Assembly: GCF_004403305.1 (NCBI RefSeq)
Contig: NZ_SOHE01000074.1
Coordinates: 1-64,000 of the forward strand
DNA: 64,000 nucleotides
Reading direction: 5' to 3'
Origin: Cryobacterium frigoriphilum
GTDB lineage: Bacteria; Actinomycetota; Actinomycetes; Actinomycetales; Microbacteriaceae
Shown: in pieces, positions 43,360 to 50,224 of the stretch
Layout of the letters: every line of letters begins with the position of its first letter
Numbering within the stretch: the first letter of the stretch is position 1
Made by a program: the position numbers and the translations under genes
Notes under the pieces: generated by a model
Seen by the model: only the letters and a program-made list of their open reading frames with translations
What the model was told of the DNA's origin: nothing
The model's database searches: none

Positions 43360-44235
43360 ATGACGAAGATTCATGCACAGCTGGTCCGTTTCCGTGAGCC
43401 GGCGCTCGGGGCGTTGTTCTTCACTGCGTGGTTTGTGCAGTCGTCCAATGGCATTGTGAGGTACGTGCCGGCGCGAACGGACACGTTCCTGACGAATCCG
43501 TACGCGGTGTTGATTGCGGCGGGCTTCGGACTGGCCATCGCGCTCTGCCGGGTTCGACCCGGCACCGCGCTGTCATTGACTGGCGGCCTGCTGGTCTTGC
43601 AGCTCCTGTTTTGGCCGGCGCGCTTCAGCCAGATCAGCTGGGTTGCCTACCTTGGCCTTGTTCTCCTTGTTGTTGGCATCAGCGCCTTTAGCCGGGTCAA
43701 CCCACGCCGTGTATTGCTGGGCCTGTCAATCGTCTGCAGCATCACCGTGAGCGCATTAATGAACGTTCCGTTCCTGTCGATGTCCGGCGTGTGGGGCACC
43801 ATCAATGGTGCCGAAGCGGACAGCATCGAAGTCGTTCAAGGATTCGTCATCTGGATGGTGGTAGATATTCTGCTGACGCTGGGTGCTTGGCGTGTCGGAT
43901 CGCGCCTTCGAATACCAGCCAGGCGTCTCGAACAGGAATCATCCAGCGAACTTCTCACCGCTGCGGCCGCGGTCGACACGGAGATCTCTGCCCCTGATCC
44001 CGATCGCCCGCACCCAGACTCCGCTGGTTTGCAGTCGATCGCCGTCCTGTCGTCGCGCGAACGGGAAATTTTCCTCCTCGCTGCCCGCGGGCTCAGCAAC
44101 AACGACATCGCCCACAGCGCTCACATCGGCGAGTCAACGGTGAAATCTCACCTCAGCAGTATTCTCACCAAACTCGGATTCACCTCTCGGGCACAAATCG
44201 TCGCTCACGCTTACCAAAGCGGGCTGCTGCGCTGA
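43360..44235 (+). CDS. Membrane-anchored LuxR-type helix-turn-helix protein
   Basis: A 291-residue protein. The N-terminal ~190 residues contain about six membrane segments (e.g. PYAVLIAAGFGLAIALC, AYLGLVLLVVGISAFS, VIWMVVDILLTLGAW). A short linker leads to a LuxR/GerE DNA-binding domain (~228-290): LSSREREIFLLAARGLSNNDIAHSAHIGESTVKSHLSSI, followed by LGFTSRAQIVAHAY. There is no receiver domain and no kinase beside it. Such membrane-bound LuxR proteins may sense envelope or small-molecule signals directly. It sits in the accessory region between decayed DNA and toxin-antitoxin modules, and its target is unknown. Confidence 0.82.
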   Translation: MTKIHAQLVRFREPALGALFFTAWFVQSSNGIVRYVPARTDTFLTNPYAVLIAAGFGLAIALCRVRPGTALSLTGGLLVLQLLFWPARFSQISWVAYLGLVLLVVGISAFSRVNPRRVLLGLSIVCSITVSALMNVPFLSMSGVWGTINGAEADSIEVVQGFVIWMVVDILLTLGAWRVGSRLRIPARRLEQESSSELLTAAAAVDTEISAPDPDRPHPDSAGLQSIAVLSSREREIFLLAARGLSNNDIAHSAHIGESTVKSHLSSILTKLGFTSRAQIVAHAYQSGLLR

Positions 44236-44348
44236 TCGCAGGAAATCGAGATTCCAATCATGTTCCACGGCCTCTCCGGTCTGCAGTGGAACGCAGTGTT
44301 CGTGACAGACGAGACGTCCGCATGGGGAACCCTGAACGGGAGACCAGT

Positions 44349-44393
44349 TGTACATTTGATTGTTTCTTGTACATCCGATAGGTGAAATGTACG
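44349..44393 (+). promoter_or_regulatory. Three-site TGTACA operator upstream of the first toxin-antitoxin pair
   Basis: TGTACA occurs at 44349-44354 and 44368-44373, and TGTACG at 44388-44393, evenly spaced by 19-20 bp (about two helical turns) and ending 9 bp before the antitoxin ATG. TGTACA is the known core of YefM-type operators, so antitoxin/toxin autorepression from one face of the DNA is likely. Confidence 0.7.
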
Positions 44394-44401
44394 ATTGAAG
44401 C

Positions 44402-44677
44402 ATGTCGACCACAGTCCCTGTCAGCGTCTCTGATGCACGCGACCAGCTCGCATCGATCATCGACCGCGCTCGCACCGAGCACGAGCCGGTCTTCTTGTCT
44501 CGCCGGGGGCGGCGAGTCGCGGCTGTTATCGACGCCGACGATTTGGAGCGCCTTATTGAACTGGCCGAAGACATGGCCGATATTCGTGCCGCTGAGGAAT
44601 CGCGTGAAGAGATGCGTCGCACGAAAAGCGAACCGACCCCGTGGGAACAGGTAAAGGCGGACCTCGGCCTCGTATGA
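44402..44677 (+). CDS. Phd/YefM-family antitoxin
   Basis: A 91-residue antitoxin. The N-terminal DNA-binding fold is typical (VPVSVSDARDQLASIIDRAR, then PVFLSRRGRRVAAVIDADDLERL). The acidic C-terminal helix (LAEDMADIRAAEESREEM) would wrap the toxin. Its stop overlaps the toxin start by 4 bp (ATGA), the usual coupling for these modules. It should bind the TGTACA sites just upstream. Confidence 0.9.
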   Translation: MSTTVPVSVSDARDQLASIIDRARTEHEPVFLSRRGRRVAAVIDADDLERLIELAEDMADIRAAEESREEMRRTKSEPTPWEQVKADLGLV

Positions 44678-44937
44678 GTCACTCGGTGAAGATCGCACCA
44701 GCCGCTGAACGGCAACTGCGCAAATTCGATCCGCAGGTCAGACGTCGAGTTCACGCAGCGATCGACCTCTTGGCAGACGATCCGCGGCCACCCAAGGCGA
44801 TCCAACTCGTTGGAGGCTCTGGCGAATGGCGGGTCCGAACGGGTGACTACCGCATCATTTATGAGGTTCACGACGACCTGTTAATCGTGCTCATCCTCCG
44901 ACTCGGACATCGACCCGAGATATACGAATCTCGATAA
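44674..44937 (+). CDS. RelE/ParE-superfamily toxin (mRNA interferase type)
   Basis: An 87-residue toxin starting at ATG 44674, coupled to the antitoxin by a 4-bp overlap; an upstream in-frame GTG is unlikely. The RelE core is visible: VKIAPAAERQLRKFDPQVRR, AIQLVGGSGEWRVRTGDYRIIYEV and LIVLILRLGHRPEIYES. The Arg of WRVRTGDYRI and the late RLGHR-x-E-Y pattern are those of RelE-type ribosome-dependent RNases, so it should cleave mRNA in the ribosomal A site. Confidence 0.88.
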   Translation: MSHSVKIAPAAERQLRKFDPQVRRRVHAAIDLLADDPRPPKAIQLVGGSGEWRVRTGDYRIIYEVHDDLLIVLILRLGHRPEIYESR

Positions 44938-45009
44938 GTGCTCCCGCAACAGGAACGGCTTGCGACGGTGGTGGAGCTGTGAGTGCATCTTGTAGTCGCA
45001 ACCAAGATG

Positions 45010-45029
45010 ACGTACAATTTCCTGTACGT
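45010..45029 (+). promoter_or_regulatory. Palindromic YefM operator
   Basis: ACGTACA (45010-45016) and TGTACGT (45023-45029) form a perfect 7-bp inverted repeat with a 6-bp spacer, 12 bp before the yefM ATG. It carries the TGTAC core shared with the three sites of the preceding module, so cross-binding by the two antitoxins is possible. Confidence 0.75.
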
Positions 45030-45041
45030 GAAAGGATCCCA

Positions 45042-45293
45042 ATGCGCACCATGACATATTCAGAATCCCGGGCCAAGTACGCCGAGACACTCTCAGCGGT
45101 GGTGGATGACCGAGAAGAAGTTGTTATCACTCGTGCAGGGCACGAACCCGTGGTCATCGTCTCGCTCGACGACTACGAGTCGCTTAAGGAAACCGCGTAT
45201 CTGCTGAAGAACCCCGCGAACGCGCGCCGCCTCCTCGGATCGATCGAGAGGCTCGAGGCTGGCCACGGCACGCAGCACGACCTTGACGAATGA
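45042..45293 (+). CDS. yefM: Antitoxin YefM
   Basis: An 83-residue antitoxin. MRTMTYSESRAKYAETLSAV followed by REEVVITRAGHEPVVIVSLD and DYESLKETAYLLKNPANARR is an almost standard YefM sequence. AAAGGA is the ribosome-binding site before ATG 45042. The partner toxin YoeB follows with a 4-bp overlap. YefM neutralises YoeB and represses the pair through the palindrome upstream. Confidence 0.95.
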   Translation: MRTMTYSESRAKYAETLSAVVDDREEVVITRAGHEPVVIVSLDDYESLKETAYLLKNPANARRLLGSIERLEAGHGTQHDLDE

Positions 45294-45550
45294 AGTTGAT
45301 CTGGGACGAGGACGCTTGGGACGACTACTGCTGGTGGCAGACGCAAGACCGCAAGATCCTCAAACGCATCAATACGCTCCTGAAGGACGTTATACGCAAC
45401 GGCAATGAAGGAATCGGCAAACCCGAACCCCTCAAGCATGGCTTTCACGGATATTGGTCACGTCGGATTACAGACGAACATCGCCTGATCTACAAGGTTG
45501 AGAACGACGAAGTCCGTATCGCTGGATGTCGATACCACCACGGGCGCTAA
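45290..45550 (+). CDS. yoeB: Toxin YoeB (ribosome-dependent mRNA endonuclease)
   Basis: An 86-residue toxin, very close to the family standard in length and sequence: MKLIWDEDAWDDYCWWQ, GKPEPLKHGFHGYWSRRIT, DEHRLIYKV and CRYHHGR. The catalytic Glu (KPEPLKH), Arg (EHRLIY) and C-terminal His/Tyr region (CRYHH) are all kept, so it should be active. It binds the ribosome and cuts mRNA when YefM is degraded. A 5x8-bp repeat array begins 7 bp after its stop. Confidence 0.95.
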   Translation: MKLIWDEDAWDDYCWWQTQDRKILKRINTLLKDVIRNGNEGIGKPEPLKHGFHGYWSRRITDEHRLIYKVENDEVRIAGCRYHHGR

Positions 45551-45556
45551 CGCAGG

Positions 45557-45596
45557 CCCGCAAGCCCGCAGGCCCGCAAGCCCGCAAGCCCGCAAG
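45557..45596. repeat. Five tandem copies of an 8-bp unit
   Basis: CCCGCAAG occurs at 45557, 45573, 45581 and 45589, with CCCGCAGG at 45565. It lies directly downstream of yoeB. The following gap to 45711 shows no gene. Confidence 0.85.
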
Positions 45597-45711
45597 CCGA
45601 ACGCTCAGCGGGATACCCTGCCGTTTCTGGTTGGGAATCCTCACCCGGCAAAAGATGTACCAGATGGGTCCACGATCGCCGATACGAACTGCGGCGTTCC
45701 TGGTCCTGCGG

Positions 45712-46116
45712 TCAACTCACCACGAGACATTCGACCCCGGGGAGGTCGTCGAAGCGCGCATTGCGGTCGGTAGTGAGGATGATGCGCTTGGTCGCCACTG
45801 CGGTTGCAGCAATGATGAGGTCATGAGCGCCGCGCTTCGTCCCGCGTGCGTGGACGTGGGCAAGAAGGCGCCCATGGGCTTCGGCGGTTGCCAGGTCATA
45901 GGGTTCGACGGGCAGCGTTTCGAGAACATTTACCAGAAACTCGGCGCGTGCGCCCCGATGCTGATCGCTGGCAAGCTCGATACCGGTACGCAACTCGGCG
46001 ATCGTGACTGCGGCAATCACCAGGTCATCGTCCGCGAAAACAACATCGGCGAGGGGTCTGGTGCCTCGTTCGGACGCGATGAGCACGCCTGTGTCGACGA
46101 TTAGTCGGCGGGCCAT
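45712..46116 (-). CDS. vapC: VapC-type PIN-domain toxin
   Basis: A 134-residue PIN-domain RNase. The four acidic metal-binding positions are kept: Asp8 in LIVDTGVLI, Glu in TIAELRTGIEL, Asp in GAHDLIIAATAV and Asp in LTTDRNARFDDLPG. ATG 46116 is the start; the antitoxin gene ends 15 bp inside it, so the two are translationally coupled. VapC toxins usually cut tRNA or rRNA; the target here cannot be told. It is on the minus strand, converging with the YefM-YoeB pair. Confidence 0.9.
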   Translation of the reverse strand: MARRLIVDTGVLIASERGTRPLADVVFADDDLVIAAVTIAELRTGIELASDQHRGARAEFLVNVLETLPVEPYDLATAEAHGRLLAHVHARGTKRGAHDLIIAATAVATKRIILTTDRNARFDDLPGVECLVVS

Positions 46117-46352
46117 GCTGGTCCCTCGAGAATGACGGCATCGCGTGCCGCGAGAACATCGGCTGCGAATTCTTCATCGGCTCCGTGTGACGACAGCAGG
46201 GCGAGGAACTCGGCGCCATTGCTGGCGTTGACGGGGCCGATAGTCGCGATTCGGCGGCCGCCCCGCGTGATTACGACGGTTTCGCCGCGTTCGGCCTCGT
46301 CGAGGAGCGAAGCGAACGAGCGACTTGCCTCGGTTGCGGTCACTGTGTGCAT
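46101..46352 (-). CDS. VapB/Phd-type antitoxin
   Basis: An 83-residue antitoxin. VTATEASRSFASLLDEAERG and ETVVITRGGRRIATIGPV show the Phd/YefM N-terminal fold. The C-terminal part (EEFAADVLAARDAVILEGPAW) ends in the WPAD-type tail commonly paired with PIN toxins. It overlaps the toxin gene by 16 bp. A perfect palindrome lies just upstream and overlaps a possible -10 box, indicating autorepression. Confidence 0.88.
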   Translation of the reverse strand: MHTVTATEASRSFASLLDEAERGETVVITRGGRRIATIGPVNASNGAEFLALLSSHGADEEFAADVLAARDAVILEGPAWPAD

Positions 46353-46355
46353 AGC

Positions 46356-46370
46356 ATCAGATTATCTGAT
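46356..46370 (-). promoter_or_regulatory. VapBC operator/promoter
   Basis: ATCAGAT-T-ATCTGAT is a perfect 15-bp palindrome 3 bp before the antitoxin ATG. On the minus strand it includes GATAAT, a good -10 box, with TTGAGT about 15 bp further upstream as a -35. The transcript would be nearly leaderless. Confidence 0.75.
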
Positions 46371-46519
46371 TTGGCAATTTGACTCAAGGGCACCAACGCG
46401 CCACCCGTCGACGTGCCCGGTGGTGATTCATCCGTCACAGGGCGAACGACCAACGCAACAAATCTGGGACCAAATCACCCGGCGGACGTGCGCGTGGAGG
46501 CCGTGTTTTTTAGGAACCG

Positions 46520-46771
46520 CTATAAGTCTTTGCCTGGCTGCACATGGGCGAGACCTGATCGACGGCCAATCAGAAGCCATGCCAGCGGCCCGACCACCGG
46601 CACGCAAATCGTCACGAGCGCCCAGATCAGGGCTTGCGTTGACGTGAGGCGTTGAGCAGATCGTGCCAACGAGACAAGCGCAACGACGAGCAATGCGATG
46701 AAGAGAACCGAGACTGTGGTCCACGCGATGTCATACCCGGCGGGAAGAATTGGATTCAGAGTGTCGCCCAT
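46520..46771 (-). CDS. Small membrane protein, PLDc_N-type
   Basis: An 83-residue protein with two membrane segments (VSVLFIALLVVALVSLAR and ALIWALVTICVPVVGPLAWLL) and the pattern PVVGPLAWLLIGRR, typical of the phospholipase D N-terminal (PLDc_N) membrane domain that often occurs as a stand-alone small protein. No catalytic part is present and none is expected for the stand-alone form. Function unknown. Confidence 0.65.
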   Translation of the reverse strand: MGDTLNPILPAGYDIAWTTVSVLFIALLVVALVSLARSAQRLTSTQALIWALVTICVPVVGPLAWLLIGRRSGLAHVQPGKDL

Positions 46772-46879
46772 GTCGCCAGCCTAGGGCGAAGGTTCTGCGC
46801 ACGGAAACGGTATCGCAAGCACAGGGCCCAGCTATTTGTCTCGCGCGGGCGACCCGTTAACCGAACCCCCTGCGGTCGT

Positions 46880-47120
46880 TTAGTGCCTTGGGATGCTGGC
46901 GTGGCGGGCGAAGGACAGACTCTCGATGATGATCGAGAGAACCAATTCCAGTTCCTCTTCGGTGCGCGGCCCATAGATCATGAACTCAATGCCGTAGTCC
47001 TCATACTGATGAGGCTGGGACCACCCCAGTTTGGTGAGTTCCGCGCCGCGCATCGCCGGCAGGCAAAGATGAACGCTCGTGTCATGCACGCCGTGAAGAT
47101 GAACCCTCTCCAGGCGCTTC
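46880..47120 (-). pseudogene. C-terminal fragment of a luciferase-domain (DUF5519-like) protein
   Basis: The stretch reads RVHLHGVHDTSVHLCLPAMR, then GAELTKLGWSQPHQYEDYG, then EFMIYGPRTEEELELVLSII. This matches the end of the small luciferase-domain family (VHLCLP, GWSQPH, YGPR). The frame runs on upstream to 47251 but reads as unrelated sequence there (FFLPQKGRLPTFCPQLKKP), and passes through the doubled TGTGGGCA site at 47166-47184. I infer a gene cut by an insertion or deletion at about 47120-47165. Confidence 0.4.
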
Positions 47121-47165
47121 CCCGGAGCCAGGGACGTTTCAGGCAAACGCCGCGGCTTCTTCAGT

Positions 47166-47184
47166 TGTGGGCAAAATGTGGGCA
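47166..47184. other. Doubled octamer, possible integrase arm-type site
   Basis: TGTGGGCA occurs at 47166-47173 and again at 47177-47184, separated by AAA. Direct repeats of this kind are used as arm-type binding sites by tyrosine recombinases of integrated elements. A partial copy lies at 43007-43020. A decayed tyrosine-recombinase gene lies nearby (49838-50048). Confidence 0.4.
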
Positions 47185-47247
47185 ACCGCCCCTTCTGGGG
47201 CAAGAAAAAGTCTCTGACTGATCCAAGATCAGGCAGGGCGCCAGCCA

Positions 47248-48153
47248 TCAAGTCCAGGCGAGCGAATCCGGAGACCAGGTCTTGCCGGCGACCTCGTGGT
47301 GCAAGACCATGTCGATGAAGACGCGCATGAGTTCGGCCGCTAGGTCGACTGTCCGGTAGTCGGCGCAGAACGGCACGTCCTTCGCCTGCTTCGCGTACAG
47401 ACGCCCCCAGGTCGGTGGGATAGTCAGCTCGGCGAATGTGACAAGCGATCGCACGCGGGCCTCGGCGTCGATCGCGCGCCTCAGCGCGTCGGCGCTCAAG
47501 GTCTGCGTTTTCGCGATGACGACGAGATCGACGAGGTCCTTCTCGCGACTCGACGGCCGCCCATTGTAGTCAGCCATCGTCGCGCAGACCTTGTCCGCAA
47601 TCTGGTCGACGATCGGATAAAGGCGGTAGTCGTTGCTGGGGAGCCGAGGGAGGTCAAGCTGGTTGGCTGGCGCGCTGACCGTGACGTCGTCGGTGATGAT
47701 GGCTCCGACAACAAGGTCAACGTGTAGCGGCTCCTTCTTGTCGGCGCCGATATAGACGTCGAAGTCGACGCCGTAGCCGTCCGTGTAAGCCTGCTGATCT
47801 CCGCCGACGGCTGATTGGCGCTTCGCATAGACGAATCTGAAGAAGTCGCCGAGGTCGATGCTGGCGAGACGGATCAGTTCTGCCAAGGCACCGTCGAGCG
47901 TGTTGTTCGCGCGGAAAAGGTCGACGTCGGTAGTTCGTCGGCCGGATGCGACCCGAGCGAGGAGTCCGGTGCCGCCCTTGAGGAGCCAGCCCGAGTCGTC
48001 GCGCCCAGAGAAGATGCGACTCAGGAAGCGCCGGAAGTGCTCCTGGCGAATCCGGTCCTGAGTAGACATAGACCTGTCAGAGGCGAAGGCGTTTCGGGCA
48101 GCATCGCGGATCGCTGCCTCGACTGCCGTCGCGCTCCGGTACGGCTCGGTCAT
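47248..48153 (-). CDS. AbiEii/AbiGii-family nucleotidyltransferase toxin
   Basis: A 301-residue protein. The nucleotidyltransferase core is visible: WLLKGGTGLLARV with the GG-T motif, then RRTTDVDLFR with the metal-binding Asp-x-Asp, and DFDVYIGADKKEPLHVDLV with a later acidic residue. The C-terminal helical part (YPIVDQIADKVCATMADY, SREKDLVDLVVIAK) is that of AbiEii, including the Lys-Asp-D/E pattern. These toxins of the type IV AbiE system stop growth or abort phage infection by transferring nucleotides to tRNA. Its start overlaps the antitoxin gene by 4 bp. Its end is 60 bp from the doubled octamer. Confidence 0.9.
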   Translation of the reverse strand: MTEPYRSATAVEAAIRDAARNAFASDRSMSTQDRIRQEHFRRFLSRIFSGRDDSGWLLKGGTGLLARVASGRRTTDVDLFRANNTLDGALAELIRLASIDLGDFFRFVYAKRQSAVGGDQQAYTDGYGVDFDVYIGADKKEPLHVDLVVGAIITDDVTVSAPANQLDLPRLPSNDYRLYPIVDQIADKVCATMADYNGRPSSREKDLVDLVVIAKTQTLSADALRRAIDAEARVRSLVTFAELTIPPTWGRLYAKQAKDVPFCADYRTVDLAAELMRVFIDMVLHHEVAGKTWSPDSLAWT

Positions 48154-49172
48154 GCTTCAGCCTCTTCCGACGCGGTCCTCGTACGCTCCAGCGCTGCGGT
48201 GGACCGCGCGAGCTGCGTCCAGTCGATCGCCTTCATCTGTGCAGACAGGGCAGCCTTCATGTGCGCCGACCCTGTGCCTGCTGCAAGGCCCTCGATCATC
48301 TTGGCGGTCGGCAGCTGGGACGGGACTGCGCTCATAGTGCTCAGTACAGCACGCAGCGACTCAAGCTGTATTTCTTGCGGGAGCGCCGCACGCAGGGCGC
48401 TCTGGAGCGCGGCCGAGTCGATCAGCGCAGCGAGGTCGATCTTCGGCATGTGCATCAGATAGTTCCGCGCGACAAGCACACCGATCCCATCCAGCGACGC
48501 AATCTGCTTGGCGATCGCCTCGCGGTCGAGTCCGGCGATCACAAGGAGCTGATCGAGCAGGGCTGCGCCGTCAGCCTTGTGATGCCCATTGCGTTCCGCT
48601 AGCGGGGCGAGGCGATCCGCGAGCAGTCCAAGATCCATATCGGACTTCCGGCTCGCGTCACGCAGTGCGTCAGCGACGAGCGACAGGTCCGTTCGATCTT
48701 CGACGAGGTCAGCGATCGTGCGTTCCGGCGTAGTCACGGGCAGCCCATCGCGGATCGTGACATCCTCCTCTGGCAGGTCGCGTCGGCGGTAGTGGAGATC
48801 GGCGCGCTGCGTCTGCCGACGGACCGGGGCAGTCAGCTCGGTGCGGTTCGAAAGGAGGTCACCAATGTCATGCAGCCACGCGGCAGTCTGCCCGGAGACC
48901 ACAACACCGCGGTGGCCGTCACCGAGGCGGTCACCTGCCAGGCGCGCAGGATCGCTGCTGAGCCACGCTGCGCGCACATCGAGGTGGGCGCCACTAGGGG
49001 CACCGGCATCCTTGTAGACGCCGTGCGCGAGTCGAACGAGATCGCCGGCTTCGGTGAGGCGTGACAGGTCGAGCCGGGTCACTCCGCGCGTGGCAGCCTG
49101 AGCCGAGGTGACCATCCCCCATTGCGAGGCGGCCATCTCGGCAAGTTCGCGGAGAGCATCTCGGGCTTTCAT
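48150..49172 (-). CDS. AbiEi-family antitoxin/transcriptional regulator
   Basis: A 340-residue protein. The N-terminal winged helix is clear (ELAEMAASQWGMVTSAQAAT, DLSRLTEAGDLVRLAHGVYK). The AbiEi C-terminal region follows (GVVVSGQTAAWLHDIGDL, LPVTTPERTIADLVED). The last ~150 residues are an extra helical part beyond the usual ~200-residue antitoxin, with repeated Ala/Leu helices (ALIDSAALQSALRAALPQ). It should repress the pair by binding the inverted repeats just upstream. AbiE modules work as phage-abortive systems. Confidence 0.85.
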   Translation of the reverse strand: MKARDALRELAEMAASQWGMVTSAQAATRGVTRLDLSRLTEAGDLVRLAHGVYKDAGAPSGAHLDVRAAWLSSDPARLAGDRLGDGHRGVVVSGQTAAWLHDIGDLLSNRTELTAPVRRQTQRADLHYRRRDLPEEDVTIRDGLPVTTPERTIADLVEDRTDLSLVADALRDASRKSDMDLGLLADRLAPLAERNGHHKADGAALLDQLLVIAGLDREAIAKQIASLDGIGVLVARNYLMHMPKIDLAALIDSAALQSALRAALPQEIQLESLRAVLSTMSAVPSQLPTAKMIEGLAAGTGSAHMKAALSAQMKAIDWTQLARSTAALERTRTASEEAEA

Positions 49173-49207
49173 ACTTGAAGCGTATCCTTCAAGTTGATAC
49201 TAATCAA
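49173..49207 (-). promoter_or_regulatory. Two inverted repeats upstream of the AbiE module
   Basis: ACTTGAAG (49173-49180) and CTTCAAGT (49187-49194) form a perfect 8-bp inverted repeat with a 6-bp spacer, touching the antitoxin start. A second one, TTGAT (49194-49198) and ATCAA (49203-49207), is adjacent. Known AbiEi proteins bind two inverted repeats and bend the promoter for autorepression, which matches this layout. Confidence 0.7.
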
Positions 49208-49278
49208 GTAATTCTAAGGCTCCTCGCGACCAATCAGATCGATGGCGGCAAAGAAGGGAACTCCTCGGCCTGCCCCGC

Positions 49279-49833
49279 CTACATGCCGATTCCGTCGCGC
49301 TCTGGTCCCGTCCTGCCTTGGTCGATCGATTGCGCGTGGAACTGGCCGAGCTTGGCGGCTCGCGCGTCGCGCACGGTCTGGGCAGGTTCGGCGACTGCCT
49401 CCTCCGTCTGAGCGCGGGCGACCCACTCGCGGATGAGCTGGGCGGCCTCGGTGACGGGTAGCGCCTCGATCTCGGCGAGGTCGTGCCGGGCCTGGTCCGC
49501 GTGCCCGCGCCATTGGACGGCGCGAGCCTCGGCGGTGCTCGGCGTCAGGTTTCCGAGGATGCGGCGGCGCAGGGCGGCACGCTCGTCGGTGTGGCGCTCG
49601 GCAATGTGCCCCAGCTCGTGCTGGGTCTGCTCCGCATTCCGACTCGCGTCGGTCACGCGCGGATCGGTGTCGGCTCGCTGTCTGGCGACGGCCTCGGCCC
49701 AGGCCGGAATGCCAACTTCACACTGCGGCAGGCTGCCCCAGCGTCGGCACACCGTGCTCGTCGTTGCGAGATGTGCGGTGGTTGCTTCGGTCGCGGCGCG
49801 GGCGGCGGTGCGCTGCCGGGCGAGCGCGGCCAC
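49279..49833 (-). pseudogene. Probable C-terminal fragment of a plasmid relaxase-type protein
   Basis: The 184-residue frame is rich in Ala/Arg/Glu helices: RWGSLPQCEVGIPAWAEAVA, RNAEQTQHELGHIAERHTDE, ARHDLAEIEALPVTEAAQLI and the end RDARAAKLGQF. This pattern is like the coiled C-termini of MobF/TraA-type relaxases of actinobacterial mobile elements, as I remember them. There is no relaxase N-terminus; the frame is cut at about 49835 where the integrase fragment begins on the other strand. Family assignment is tentative. Confidence 0.4.
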
Positions 49834-49837
49834 GGCT

Positions 49838-50048
49838 TCCGATCAATCAGGTGGCGGAGTGGCTGGGCGACGACCCGCGCACGGTCCTCAAGGTCTACGC
49901 GCATGTCCTGGGCGAGCGACAGACGATCGAGGGGCTGCGCCGCCTCAACAAACTGGCGCCGGGACCCTCACAGGACCCTCAGGCGATTCCTGAGAACGCG
50001 GAGGAGAGCGATGAAAGCCCCCAAGCGGCCGAAAAAAACGGGATCTAA
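49838..50048 (+). pseudogene. C-terminal fragment of a tyrosine recombinase (integrase)
   Basis: About 70 residues remain: LPINQVAEWLGDDPRTVLKV then YAHVLGERQTIEGLRRLNKL, with an acidic tail to the TAA at 50046-50048. LGDDPRTVLKVYAHV carries the catalytic Tyr of phage-type integrases. The catalytic Arg/His/Arg part is missing, so it is inactive. It ends 16 bp from the 3' end of the tRNA-Ser gene, with the orientation typical of integrases next to their tRNA target. Confidence 0.8.
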
Positions 50049-50064
50049 CCAGGTATTTCTGTGC

Positions 50065-50154
50065 GGAGACGGTGGGATTTGAACCCACGGTACCCCGTAA
50101 AGGGTACTCCACCTTAGCAGGGTGGTGCACTAAGCCGAACTATGCGACGTCTCC
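50065..50154 (-). tRNA. tRNA-Ser (anticodon GCU)
   Basis: On the minus strand the 90-nt sequence starts GGAGACG and ends CGTCTCC, giving a 7-bp acceptor stem. The anticodon stem-loop reads CCCTGCTAAGG-like with GCT at the anticodon. A long variable arm is present, as in serine tRNAs, and the T-loop is GGTTCAAATCC. The CCA end is not encoded. An integrase fragment abuts its 3' end, so it is a likely integration site. Confidence 0.95.
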
Positions 50155-50224
50155 CGAGTGCCTGCCGAAGCAAACACGCGACTCTCATCCTAACGGAAAA
50201 GACGGGCCTCGCGTTTCACCCCTG

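Noticed and set aside
42965-43378. 137-residue minus-strand frame
   Set aside because: It begins inside the LuxR-type gene's start region, has no ribosome-binding site and only a short repeated AAYI stretch; at best it is a fragment.
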